Assembly: GCA_025991245.1 (NCBI GenBank)
Contig: BQMJ01000003.1
Location: 124,001 to 188,000, forward strand
DNA: 64,000 bases
Source of the DNA: Galdieria partita
Taxonomy: Eukaryota; Rhodophyta; Bangiophyceae; Galdieriales; Galdieriaceae
Reading direction: 5' to 3'
The notes below the pieces were generated by a model. It did no database searches. It was given only the letters and a program-made list of their open reading frames with translations, and was not told where the DNA came from. The translations under genes were made by a program, and so were the position numbers. Positions 23,562-34,876 of the stretch are shown piece after piece. Each line of letters begins with the position of its first letter. Position 1 is the stretch's first letter.

Positions 23562-24091
23562 CTAAGGTACCGTTTTGTTTCTACCCAACTTTTTGATACG
23601 CTCCTTTTCAAGTTTTTCACATTTCCAACCTTTCAAATTGGCAAATTCGACTTCACGCTCTCCTTCTAAATCGAGTCCTAATTGCAATATGAATAGTAAT
23701 AATATATCTCGGAAACCGACAAAGAGACCATAATACCTTTGTAGTGGTAATAACCAAAGACCTTGGAAGGATTCCCATTATGGTCTCTCCGAAATCTAGT
23801 AATAGTCCAGTAAGAATCAAAGTCTCCTTTACGTCGCCATTTGTCTAAATAGAATTTTTCTCCTATTCCGAGGTTTTCTGTTCTTCTGGCCACTTGAAAC
23901 AATGTCTGGAAATCAGGCTCTTCCAAGGCCTGCTTCAACACAGAGGGCTCTTCTTGATGAGTTTCACTGACACTGCAATAACTTCTTATCTCACGTAGTA
24001 GGCGAAGTGTTTGAAAGTTTACAGTTTTCAATACGACATTCTTCTCCCAAAGCATCGCTCTCATGAATCGTCCTCCCACTTTTCTTGTCAT
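23562..24091 (-). CDS. Mitochondrial ribosomal protein mS34-like
   Basis: Two exons, 23737-24091 and 23562-23677, with a 59-nt intron; 156 residues. The C-terminal half has the mS34 pattern: DSYWTITRFRRDHNG, then KVFGYYHYKG|LDLEGERE and ANLKGWK. This matches the W-x-L/I-T-x-x-x-P/x-D ... G-x-x-x-x-KG layout of MRPS34. It should be a small-subunit mitoribosome component. The ATG at 24091 (MTRKVGG) is preferred because an upstream extension would overlap the divergent eIF3L gene. Confidence 0.65.
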
Positions 24092-24117
24092 CCTTCTTAC
24101 TTTATTCGACGTCGTTG
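24092..24117. promoter_or_regulatory. Divergent start interval, 26 bp
   Basis: Only 26 bp separate the likely ATGs of mS34 (minus) and eIF3L (plus). If eIF3L instead uses the ATG at 24184, the gap is 92 bp. Promoter elements for at least one gene must then sit in the other's coding region. Confidence 0.35.
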
Positions 24118-25844
24118 ATGAACGGTCTCGTGGAAGATACTCGGAGTTCGTCCTGGAGAAGGAACAATTCAACTGATTTGAATATGAACACTTTTTCAGA
24201 TTTATCTGACAGAGACGCTGATGCTCATTTTAATGTCCCGGAAAGTGTACAACAATTTCTTTCCTATTTTAGACAAAAGTTCCGAGAGGGAAATGTATCC
24301 GAAGTACATACTTTGTATGAGACCAGTTTCAATCGATATTCTGAACGTTACTTTAAAACAACTTCGTGGCCTAACCCTGAAGTAGCAGCCAAGTATGTAG
24401 ACAACGGTAAATCAACTCCTGTTTACAGTCAACTTTTTATAACCACCGAACTCTATTTCTGGATAGATGAAGTTTTTTTGTTGTTTTACAAAGAATTGTA
24501 TTACCGACATATATATTCACGTTTGCAACCTACTTTGGCACAACGAGTGGAAGCTTGGGACAACTATTGTGACTTGTTCAATTTCATCCTTAGTAGGTTC
24601 TTATATGTTAACCCATCTTTGTACGAACTGTACTTATTATTTTTGTAGATGATGGGATTGTGGAGTTTGATCTGCCGCCTTCTTGGTTGTGGGATATAAC
24701 GGATGAGTTTATTTATCAGTTTGAAACTTGGTGTCACTATAGAAATCGTTTAAAGAATAAGACAGAAGAAGAGATTGCTTATCTAAAGGACAACGAACAT
24801 ATATGGAATGTTAACTTTTTATTGCAGTATCTTCATGCGATGGTGAACAAATCCAACATCTGTCCGTGGCTATTAAACGGAAATGAACCAGTTGGTTCTT
24901 CAGACCCCGATGATGATGATTTTGACTATTCCACTATTCCAGTGTATCGCTTTTTGGGTTATTTTAGTATCATTGGGCTGTTAAGAGTTCATTGTTTACT
25001 TGGCGACTATAAGTTGGCGCTGATGGTTCTTCAACCGTTGGATTTTGACGATAACACTGCTTTGTTTACTCGTGTGACTGCTTGTTATATTTCATTGTAT
25101 TATTATATGACATTTGCGTTTCTCATGCTGCGACGATATGAAGATGCAGTTCGAGTATTGGGCTCAACATTACTTCATATCGGAAGGATTAAGCAACACC
25201 ATACGCGTTCCTATCAATATGAGCAGATTCACAAGCGAACCGATCAAATGTTGGCACTTTTGGCTATCAGTTTGGTATTCTCTTGCCAAAATGTGGACGA
25301 ATCGGTGAACAGCATGCTGCGAGAAAAGTTTGGAGATAAGATATTACGCATGCGTCAAGGTGAGGAATCCGTTTTTGAGGAGTTGTTTATCTATGCTTGT
25401 CCCAAGTTTGTGTCTCCTTGTTCACCTGATTATGATCGCCCCATAGATCGACATATGGAGGCCTCCTATTTACAGACCAAGACATTTATGAGAGAAGTTG
25501 GTCAAAGATTGGCGGTACCGGAAGTGAAAAGTTTTCTAAGTCTGTATACGAGTATTGAGTTGGCCAAGTTGGCACAATTTATGGAAACTACGGAGGAAAT
25601 GTTTCGAAGCTTTTTGCTTTGTTTCAAACACAAGACGTTTGTCTTTCGTGGTTCACCCGGACAGGCACCTGCAGAAGGAAGTTTTGTATCATGTGCACCA
25701 GTGAGTTTCTATGTGGATAATGATGTGGTTCGAGTCATGGATACGAAAATGGAGAGTAAGTTTGGGGAATATTTCTTACAGCATATTGGCAAGTTGCAAG
25801 ACTTTATTCAAATGTTGGAACAAAAAACAAAGTTATCTCATTGA
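24118..25844 (+). CDS. Translation initiation factor eIF3 subunit L
   Basis: Two exons, 24118-24592 and 24649-25844; the 56-nt intron join gives FNFIL|NDGIVEFDLPPSW. 556 residues, normal for eIF3L. Recognisable blocks are VPESVQQFLSYFR, YFWIDEVFLLFYKELYYRHI, SWLWDITDEFIYQFE, TEEEIAYLK and YFSIIGLLRVHCLLGDY, followed by the PCI-type C terminus containing YTSIELAKLAQFM. It is a non-catalytic subunit of the eIF3 complex on the 40S ribosome. Start could be 24118 or 24184. Confidence 0.93.
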
Positions 25845-25899
25845 AGAATAAAATGTCCCCATCTTGATCCGTTGTGTGTAACTGTACAAAACCTTCACC

Positions 25900-26822
25900 A
25901 TGGCATGGTGGCTCAATATGTCACAGCTGTGGATAGCGAGTCGTTGTTTACAAAAGACACAAGTCGCCAACTCCTTTTTATGGAAAGCATACAGGTTGTC
26001 CTTTTGTTCGTCTGCTGGTACCGGAAGAACTACTGTGAATGACACGTCAAAGGACACTCCCAAGAGCGGACCCAACTTGATCTCTGATATAACTAGTGGT
26101 GATAAGTACGCAGAAAAGAGAGCGGAATCATCCATTCAGTATGTAAAGACTCCTGATCCTGCCAATCCACGAGAGCATCCTTTTCAGTTGGTGGAAAAGG
26201 AAGATGCAACTACTCTCGGGTTGTTGTCACGAACAGAGAGAGATGCAGTGAGTGAGGAAACAACAGAAGAAAAGGACCTTATTTCCTTGGAGAATGTCGA
26301 TTTACCCAAGGTTGGTTGTTTCGTTCCTTTTTAAAAGAAGGGAGACTGATAGAGTGCTGTGTATAGATGGTAGATGAGGAAGGTCGTAGTTATGGAATAG
26401 GAGCTAGAAAGACTTCCACTTGTGAAGTATGGCTGAAAGCTGGTTCAGGGAATTATTTGGTGAATGGCAAGCCAATGGTGAGACACTTTAGAGAAACAAG
26501 ACTCATCGAAGAAGCACTAGAACCGCTTCTGCACTTTAACGTGGCTGATCAATTCGACGCTGATTGTTATGTTGTCGGAGGAGGTCAATCAGGTATACAC
26601 TTTGTGATTCCATTTTTCTTGAAAGAATGCTAAGAGAGAACAACGATAGGACAAGCTGGTGCTCTAAAACATGGCATTGCACACGCCTTGAAACTTTTTG
26701 ATCCTGCTTACTATCCAGAACTGTACAAACTTGGTTACTTGCTACGTGATTCTAGAATGGTAGAACCTAAAAAAATAGGAAGAAAGAAAGCAAGAAAACA
26801 AAAGCAATGGTCAAAACGATAA
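25900..26822 (+). CDS. Mitochondrial ribosomal protein uS9m
   Basis: Three exons, 25900-26310, 26367-26592, 26650-26822; introns 56 and 57 nt; 269 residues. The first 150 residues are a non-conserved extension with a presequence-like start (Arg, Ser, hydrophobics). The S9 domain follows: YGIGARKTSTCEVWLKAGSG, YLVNGKPMV, VVGGGQSG|QAGALKHGIAHAL and a C terminus LRDSRMVEPKKIGRKKARK ending WSKR, the tail that reaches the P-site tRNA. The usual GRRK is GARK here. The donor at 26311 is GTTGGT. AATAAA overlaps the stop. Confidence 0.9.
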
Positions 26823-26837
26823 TAAAATAAAGTTGTC

Positions 26838-27180
26838 ATGAGTTCGTTTTGGCCCATTTTCCGAGTGGCAGTGCCTTTGGTACGTGTTGTTTGGGTATGA
26901 GCAAAGAACAACTTATTTTCATAGGGCTTTGTGGGAGGCTGTTGTATTGAGTTGTTTATGTTACATGTAAGAATTGGTTCAGAGACTTTTTGTATGTTGG
27001 TCGCAATGTTGCCGCTTCGTTAGACTCAAACTTTATCTCGTAGATGACACTGCTAAACGAAAAGAAATAGAAAGGCGAATGGAAAGACTGAGAAAGGAAC
27101 AGGACAGTACAGATGTTTTATCCAATGTTGGCGCAAACTCACTTTCAGGGAGAGTAAACAACTCTACTGAAAGTGCATAG
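26838..27180 (+). CDS. Putative tiny single-pass membrane protein
   Basis: Tentative three-exon gene. Exon 1 is 26838-26879 (ATG, ending PLV-free at AVPL). Exon 3 is 27024-27180, giving KLYLVDDTAKRKEIERRMER and a Ser/Asn-rich tail. The only middle exon that keeps phase on both sides is 26938-26966 (VVLSCLCYI), giving a 75-residue protein with one membrane helix followed by a charged helix. The better-looking acceptor at 26924 would instead give a short protein that stops early. The layout suits a small mitochondrial or ER membrane subunit, but no family is recognised. Confidence 0.4.
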
Positions 27181-27210
27181 CGTACAACTTTCCCAGTTGA
27201 ACCATCGACA

Positions 27211-30200
27211 TCACTTTCGTAGTTTCCTATAGATACAGTACCAAGTTGTTGACGGATCTGTCAATGCAAGGTTTTTCAATATTCTCGTCGACAACTCATA
27301 GAGAACCTTCAACTTCTCTTCATATCGTTGTTCTCGTTTGTGGTTTCTTGAAGGGTTTTGCCTCATTCTGCCAGTATATAGAGAGAGTATAGGCACCACT
27401 ATTTCCACAAGATCTTGAATAAACCCACCAACAAGAGTCACTTCCAAAGAAGTAACCAGCTCCAAACATCGAAAGCTAGACAAAGCATAACCACTGTAAA
27501 GAGTTGATTCCCAAAACTTGACGGAATCTTGTGCCACCAATGACTTGAGAATATGAAGCAACTTGGGTAATGCAACATTAGAAATGGTCGTTTTTGCAAA
27601 GTCGCCCGTATAGCGAATAATTTGAACAATAACCTCACATAAGCCATCTAGTAACGAGATGTTTGGTATCTGAGTGCTTTCCTGTTGCTTGATGGAGAGA
27701 GAATTTTCTGACTTTAAAAGCCTATAAACAAAGTCTTCTTGTCCACTGTCGACTGATCTTCTTGAACGCGCAGAACCAACGTTGACGTTCCAAGAAGCCA
27801 ACTCACTATTTACAGCATTTAGAACGGGAGCAACTGTGGGTAACAACTTTTTAGGATTCATTGCCAAAACATCGAGCGAACTCGCAATTGCTTTCAAATA
27901 TAAAATTTTCGCAGGAATCTCATTTGTGGATAATAGTTCGATACAACACTGAATTGTTTTTTCAGCCAAGTTTGAAACAATGGAGTCCTCAACTGTCAAG
28001 TTATTATCCGTTATTTCATTTTTGCCTAATGTTTCTGATGTCACCATGGGACTCTCAAAACATTGTTCCTCCTCACATAAGGAATCTGATCCACTGTCAT
28101 TACTATTCATTTCAGTTTCTCCGGTCATTGAAAGTCTTAAAGACTCAAGTTTTTCACGCAATAAAGAAGGGTCGGAATATAAACCCGGCTCTCTTGCTGG
28201 GCGTCGATAAGGAAAACTTTTCGATATGGGCACTTGTTCTGCAGGAGCGCATCTCTTCATCGTGCAATCTACCAACTTCATGAAGCGAATGGTCTGCAAT
28301 CTATCGAAATAAGGAATAGTTTCCAAGAGCATAGTCAATTCTTTGGCAGCAAGAACAACGCAGTCCTTTGTCAATTTCTCATCCGTATTCAGCAAAACTT
28401 GCAATGCCGGATAAAACTCTCCATCATGGATAAACTTCTCGCAAATGATGTCAATCAAGTAGTTGAGATACTTTCGGAGAACATATAAGACGTCTTCATA
28501 ACCACATTTACACACTATTTTACTCAAAATTCGCCTAGTCTACAACACTATCAACTGTGTTCTTCCAAATATAACTTATGACCTTACCTCGTTAGCAATA
28601 TTCAATCTTCGATGACCCATCAGACTTACAAAGCTTATCAAAGACTTCAACAAATAATCACCAAATATAGTCGCATTTGGTTCAATAATTCCTTCTGTCC
28701 AAAACAACAATAAATAATTGAGATTTTCAGTAGCTGCAGACTCTGTAACCCCAACATCGGAATACTCTGTCTCTTGCAACGCTGAAAGCCTCTGCATTAG
28801 GCCATTCAAAAAGTCTAACAGTTCAGGAAAGAAGTGTTTTCTACAAGATTCTTCCAAAGTGCAATTTTTCATAGCTCCCAAGAACATTTGACTGCAAACG
28901 ACTGCAGAAATAACCTTTAGCTTGACATTCTCTAGAGGCCCTGTATAAGCTCAATACGAAAACGAAATAAACTTATTACCTTCAGTTTCCGAGTCTCTCA
29001 ACACTAAAGGAAAGAACCAATCTAAGGCACCCTTCATACCCAAACTATATAGGCATGCAAAATATCGTCTCAAAACCAAATGGTCTGCTTCAAAAGGAAC
29101 GTCTGTTATATCTCTTAAAACTGTAAAAATGCGGATAGACTCATCCGAAGAAATACGCGTGAATAAATCTTCCATGAACTTCTCTCCAATGCGAATGAAA
29201 AGACTGACGACATCTTCAGGTTTTCTCAAACAAGTTGGTGTAATCCATGAATCAATAAGGAATTCTGCCACGTTAAAGAATATAATAAAATCATCATCTT
29301 CAAATTCATCCAAGTCCTTGCACAAAGTTGCACGCTCAAGCATGGTGGAAATTTCTTCTTCCTTGTAGCTATTCAGATCTGACTCAAATCATTGTCAGAA
29401 TATTATGGAATATCAAGGTACTCACCGTAATTTGGAGCAGGTGAAATTCTTTCTTGAAAGAGTCTAAGTGCTTTCAGTGACATGAGTCTCGTTTCTGTGT
29501 CAAAATCAGAACAAAGGCGACATAGACTACGTATAAATATCCTAAGATTCTTAGCACTACCCACTTGGGATCTTAGAAGGATGTCTTCAAGAAATTGCAC
29601 TGTTTTCCTATGAACTTCCAGATGAGGATGAAAAACTGGACCATTCTTATGATGAAGCATAAATTGCAGGCAAGAAATCGCTTTCTCTAGTTGTATGGAA
29701 CAGTCGGTAGAGTATTTGTCTCTCCCAGGCTGTTCTAAAGTATTGTCTGACATCATTTCCTTCTGTCTCTTAAAAACAGAAAGAAATGTGTAACTTGGAA
29801 TATCGTCCACTCTTGGCTCAAAATAGAGACATGCGTTGTCCCAACTCATAGGAAAACATTTCATGATAAAAATTCTGAGGCAGTCTAATACTTGAGTAAC
29901 AATACGGTGATGTTCATAAAAGCTTTCTGAAGCTAATTTGCATAGCTTAGATACAAGACCAGGCAGTACAGAAGTGGCCACAGAAACTGAGAAGTAAGGA
30001 CAAAACGAGCACCCCAAAGTGGCACAAGAGGAAACACGAAGAGAAAACTCTAGTTTGCTCGTTAAAGTTATATTCAAAAGTGACAAAACAATATATGCTA
30101 CGACTGGAAAACAATCGTGCGACCTTTCTAGAATTTGTAAATACTCTTGACAACTTCGGTTCTTCATAAAGGCCGTCAAAAGTCGTATATTTTCCAATAG

Positions 30201-30473
30201 AAGCTCCTCTTTTGAATCAAAGGAATGTATATTTCCTTTTTCGACGTTGTATGAAAGGGACTCGTTTTGGTTAAGAGATTCAGGTAACGAATCCTGAAAA
30301 AACCGCGAGAAAAGTCTCAAACAAAGACAGAATTCTTCAAACTCCAAGTCTTCAATTTCATCTTCGAGACTCTGAGTATGAAAGTGAAGAAGCTTCTGTT
30401 TCTCAGAGGCACCACAGGCACTCCAGCGAGAAGCTGTTGCAACAAGAGCCAAAATAAAACGAGCCGCCTTCAT
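27211..30473 (-). CDS. HEAT-repeat protein, TTI1-like
   Basis: Four exons (29426-30473, 28980-29378, 28589-28940 within one base, 27211-28539); introns 47, 39 and 48 nt; about 1042 residues, similar to TTI1 (about 1090). It is a helical solenoid. Blocks resembling TTI1 are VLPGLVSKLCKLA, PVVAYIVLSLLN, a central VLAMNPKKLLPTVAPVLNAV, TGDFAKTTISNVALPKLLHIL and a C terminus LALTDPSTTWYCIYRKL. TTI1 partners TELO2 and TTI2 in the TTT co-chaperone complex that matures PIKK kinases such as mTOR and ATM. A Ser/Asp/Glu-rich loop lies near residues 690-750. The join at 28539 uses the acceptor that avoids an immediate stop. Confidence 0.6.
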
Positions 30474-30507
30474 TCAAAATGACTCGTATCGTTTGTAAGT
30501 TGGCCAA

Positions 30508-31696
30508 ATGGGTAAGCATAAGACTAAGGATCGCTTGTTTGTGACACGAACGGAGCACGAGTCTCATTTTGGTGGAAAGAGGCAGTTTGACGGCGAATAT
30601 ACTTTTGCAGCGAAACTTCCTTTGGCACACTGTGCTCTTACTTTTCAACCTTGTGAAAACCCTGTTTGTGCCCCTGACGGCACTGTTTTTGAGATTCTCC
30701 ATATACTTCCTTATCTAAAGCAGTATGGAAAGCACCCTATTTCAGGTGAACCGTTAAGTTCAAGTCAACTAATTACCTTGAAGTTTCATAAAAATGAAAA
30801 GGGCCAATATTATTGTCCTGTTTTATATAAACCTTTTACGGACAGTACCGAAATAGCTTGCATAAGAACCACAGGGAACGTCTATTCATTAGAAGCTATC
30901 AAGGAATTGAACCTGAGTCAGAAGTATTTCAAGGACTTGCTTACAGGTGAGCCGTTTAAAAAGGAAGATGTCATTATTTTACAGTCACGTAAGAGTAACA
31001 TACAAAGTGTCGTGAAGAAGCAGAAGGCAGGTACAGAAAGGCCTTCGGCTCTGAGGAAACCTGAAAGTAGAGAAAACATTGCGTTGGATACTCCCAGTCT
31101 TACTTGCACTACTTGGCTTCCCAAGCATGTTGACAAATTGGAAGTCGCTACTGAATGTGCATCTGTTCCCAAAGGCTACTGTACACTATTGACGAATCAT
31201 GGAAGTCTAAATTTTGAACTAGATTCTGACCAAGCTCCAAAAGCAACGAGGTTTTTTCTTTTGTCTTTGCAAAGAGGTTGTTTGAATGGTGTCCATCTTT
31301 TCTATGAAACAGGGTCGGAATATATTCGAACCGCAGAGTTGCAAGGATTGCCAGGTGGTGAAGATAAATTGACAGAGAGCAGGTTAAAACAAAATGTTGA
31401 CCCTTATGTTGAAGATAGCTTACCAGCATACAAGCTTCTTGTTTCATCGAAGTATCGTTTGAAGAAGACTTGTCATTTTGCAATATCATGTGAAGGAAGT
31501 AAGGGACTTGAAGGGAATTACGTTGTCTTTGGCTCATTAGTTGGCAGAAGAGAAACAGCTAAAGCATTGGTTCAGGTAAGAACTTTCTCTCCGTGTTGAA
31601 TTCCCATTTTGATTATTCTTTCAGGGATTAATAGACGAACTTACCATACATGGGATGAATATTTATGTGGATCCTTGGGAGAAAGAAGCAAAATAG
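30508..31696 (+). CDS. PPIL2-like U-box/cyclophilin protein with degenerate cyclophilin domain
   Basis: Two exons, 30508-31575 and 31625-31696, one 49-nt intron; 379 residues. The N terminus MGKHKTKDRLFVTRTEH and the double U-box (FQPCENPVCAPDGTVFEIL, then TTGNVYSLEAIKELN) match PPIL2/Cyp60, a nuclear, spliceosome-associated ubiquitin ligase. The cyclophilin domain begins KGYCTLLTNHGSLNFELD and ends with IYVDPWEKEAK, so its limits are kept. The catalytic FHR segment is replaced (VHLFYETGSEYI) and the QFFIT block is CHFAISC. Prolyl isomerase activity is therefore unlikely. The start lies 34 bp from the divergent TTI1-like gene. Confidence 0.8.
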
Positions 31697-32174
31697 CAAT
31701 AATAGAAAGTTGTGTAAACTCTAATTTTTGCTTTAGACTTTTTATCATATTGAAGACCAGAATTCTCAAATGCTTTTCTTAGAATCTCAACTACTCAACT
31801 CTTGTTTGATTCATTTTAGTTTCTCGGAGCTTTTTGATTATGAGTTGCACTCAGGAAGAATTATATATATGAAAATGAAAGTTGTATTTTTGAATTCCTA
31901 TGTTTTTCTGAAGAGCTTGTTGCTGGAGTTCGTTTCTCGGTGCAACTGTCTCTTTAGTTTTGAGTCAACTTGACTCACGTTCATAATGGGCGCAATAGGT
32001 TTTAAGACTGATGGCAAGGAAAGTAAAGTCATTTATTTCTTATAGATGTAGCGATTTCCTTCCTCGAATAGAACTCAACCAAAATCATACAAAGTGTGCA
32101 CCTTGCTAGACAAGATTTGGAATCGTCCCACAAATCTACTTCAAATTGGGGTTTGTTGGGACTAGAAGCTCTTT
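31697..32174. other. Intergenic gap, 478 bp
   Basis: Promoter and 5' region of the RRM gene. AT-rich with a 67-codon chance frame at 31770-31973. No repeat or RNA gene recognised. Confidence 0.45.
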
Positions 32175-33357
32175 ATGAACGGCGCACCAGTTGGCAGTAC
32201 TAGTTCTTCACACTCACTGTCGGACAGCACGGAAAGCAACAGAAAGCCCAAAGAAAAGAGTGTTGCTGAGAATACCGTCGACAGGGAAGAGCATAGTGAA
32301 CAAAGCAACCAGAATAACAACACAAAAATATTTGTCGGTGGTCTTTCATGGGAAACAACAGAAGAAACTTTACAAAAATATTTTGAATCATATGGTAGGG
32401 TGCTCGACTGTGTTATTATGAGAGATAAACATACAGGACATCCTCGTGGCTTTGGCTTTGTCACGTTTGAGAAAGAAGAAAGTGCTGATCGAGCCGCCAT
32501 GAAGCGTCACGAGCTTGACGGTCGACAAGTAAGTGCTTGCTACGTGTTACACACCAAATACTAAAGAATGCTAGGTGGAAGCCAAAAAGGCTGTTCCAAA
32601 GGCAGAACACAGTGCAAGAAGTCAAGTAACAAAACCAACCAGAAAAGTATTTGTTGGAGGTTTACCACTTTCGTGTACAGAAGAAGAGTTTATGGAATAT
32701 TTTGAAAAGTACGGACACGTAGCTGAAGCACATATTATGTACGACCATCAAACAGGAATTTCCAGAGGTTTTGGTTTTGTAACTTTTGCCAGTGAAGATG
32801 TGGTAGAAAGGGTCTTTGAACAGAGTCAACACGAAATTAAGGGCAAAATTGTTGAGGTTAAAAAAGCAGAACCCAAACACTTTTCAGAAGGGAGGAGAAT
32901 AAAGGACTCCAGTGGAAATACATACGAAAGGTACTTATCCAGTGAAGCTGGAGTTAAGGGACCCATGATATATCCTCCTATGGAAGGAGCAGCCTTTGCT
33001 CCCTTCGCACCCTTTGGATTCACTCCAGCAATGGCCGCTCAATACGCTCAGTACTATGGGGGAACTGTGGCTAGTTGGCAACAATATGCGGCGGCAGCAG
33101 CTGCAGCCGCAGCAACAGCAGGAATGGGTTATTATAATGCTGGATACCCTTCTACAGGAGAAATGCCACCATATAGCTATCCTTCATCAGCATATAGTAA
33201 TGATTCAGTTTCCCAACAAGAGAGTGATTCGAAGAAAAGCGGTATGTTTAAGTTTTAGGTTGATATCGGATTATTTATATAGGTGAAAGGCCGAAGCAGT
33301 GGAAACAGTCGTAGAAACCTAGGAAAAAACGAGCGTTATCATCCATATGAGCGCTAA
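32175..33357 (+). CDS. hnRNP-type protein with two RRMs
   Basis: Three exons, 32175-32528, 32575-33241, 33290-33357; introns 46 and 48 nt; 362 residues. RRM1 has RNP2 KIFVGGLSW and RNP1 RGFGFVTF; RRM2 has KVFVGGLPL and RGFGFVTF. This tandem arrangement belongs to the hnRNP A/Musashi/DAZAP1/Hrp1 group of mRNA-binding proteins. The C-terminal half is low complexity: a run of nine or more Ala after WQQY, then Tyr/Pro/Ser. Skipping the in-frame stop via the acceptor at 33289 yields a C terminus GRSSGNSRRNLGKNERYHPY, a tail typical of plant and algal hnRNPs. Without that splice the protein ends at GMFKF. Confidence 0.88.
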
Positions 33358-33685
33358 ATGAATGTGAAAGAAATCATAAGTTGCGAATTTTAACTGTTGA
33401 TACAGAGCGAACTGTGAAACTCCACACTGTCTTTCATTTCTTGTTGATAGAGAATCAGTTAAAGAACGAAGATCGTTTTTGGGTGAAAGTACGAAATTTA
33501 TAGTGAAGGGTAGGTAATCCACATTCAAGTTGATATCTGTTCTAATTGCATGTTAACAGACTTTGTATGTCTGATTGCTAACACAATGATTTTAATAAAG
33601 GAGGCGACATTGAACTATTTATATATTTGGAAAGTCTGATAGCGAAATTGGTATTATACACATGTGTAACTTGATATTCTTATGA
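33358..33685. other. Convergent intergenic gap, 328 bp
   Basis: Holds the 3' ends of the RRM gene and the 314-residue minus-strand gene. An AATAAA lies near 33594. Nothing else is seen. Confidence 0.45.
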
Positions 33686-34727
33686 TTATGGAGATTCAGA
33701 TATAATTGATTCAGTCTTTCGTATAAAATCAGAAATTGCACTCTCTATCGCACATACTTCTTGATCTTTTGGAGGAATCAACGAATTTCCCGAAAACCTA
33801 TCGTGGCTAATCTCCTCTTCACAAGATATCAGACGTAAAATGCTCTTATCGATCCATGTCTGATAACGCCTCAAGTGTATAGACTTGAGTGGCAAGGGTG
33901 AATCAAGAACTGTACAATCAGATGTTACAACATTAGAAAGTCTCTCAGTAAACTTCGAAATCCAGCTCAAAAGAAGATGAACTACTTGTTCGTCATCTTT
34001 TACGAGGGACTCTCTGTCAGAACACATTCCATTATCAGCTTTCATGTCTTCATATTGAACTGTGATGGATTCAAGATATTTTCGGACTTCCTGCATTACT
34101 GATAAAAGTTCTCTTCTTTTTTGTTGAGCTGCCGTTTTCAATAACTTATGCTTTCTTACTTCATTGGCAATGAGAAGTTTTAACGATCGTGCGCGAAACT
34201 CTTCGTCATATCCGTTACCAGCATTTTCATGACATATATCTCTCTGTCTGCAAAGATTGGCTAGTGTCCGGATAGAAATAATCCGAAGAGTTTCCAAGAT
34301 CTTACTTCCAGTGAAGCTCGATTTTGCAAGATGCAGTTCTGGAAAAGTAATTGATAAAAATTCGAGGGCATTATTCATAAATTCTCTGAAAAGGCCTTCA
34401 GCAACCATAAATATTCAGCAAGCTAAGCATACCTATGTTCTATTGGTGAAGAAGGAAGTCTCGACAACCCTTTCGCTCTCAATTCCTTACAAGTCGCATT
34501 TAACTGAATGAGAAACTGAAGCGTTTCTAAGAAGAGTGTACTCTTATCGTTTCTCAAATCTTTCTTGCACTAAGTATACTTGTCACTATTGTTTACGAGA
34601 AACTGCTTCTCTCACTTACGCACTCAACAAATTCTACCAAAGGCGTTTGCGGTTTATCTTTCCAAAATTGCAATATGACTAAATTGTTATAGAGCTCTTC
34701 CACTGCTTTCGTGGCAAGTTGCGCCAT
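33686..34727 (-). CDS. Unknown helical protein, 314 residues
   Basis: Three exons (34620-34727, 34433-34569, 33686-34385), introns 50 and 47 nt. The final acceptor is the pyrimidine-rich CCTTTTCAG, which makes the apparent ATG at 34408 intronic. The protein begins MAQLATKAVEELYNNLVIL and is mostly alpha-helical with a coiled-coil-prone stretch (HKLLKTAAQQKRRELLSVMQ) near residue 165. Cys are clustered in the N-terminal third. I recognise no family. Continuous phase across three exons and no competing frame support it as real. Confidence 0.65.
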
Positions 34728-34876
34728 TTGAAAATTCAAAATTGGGCACTTCAGGAATCATTTTTCACCCACTTTCCCACACAGCTATTATCGATGTTGA
34801 TAAACATTCAAGTTCCACTGAAGAAAGCTTAATCGTGTTATTCTTCATAGAAGTTCTTTGCACACACGAAAAATAT

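Noticed and set aside
34406-34408. ATG at 34408 as start of the 33686-34727 minus-strand gene
   Set aside because: It lies inside a 47-nt intron with a good pyrimidine-rich acceptor; two upstream exons in phase give a longer protein.
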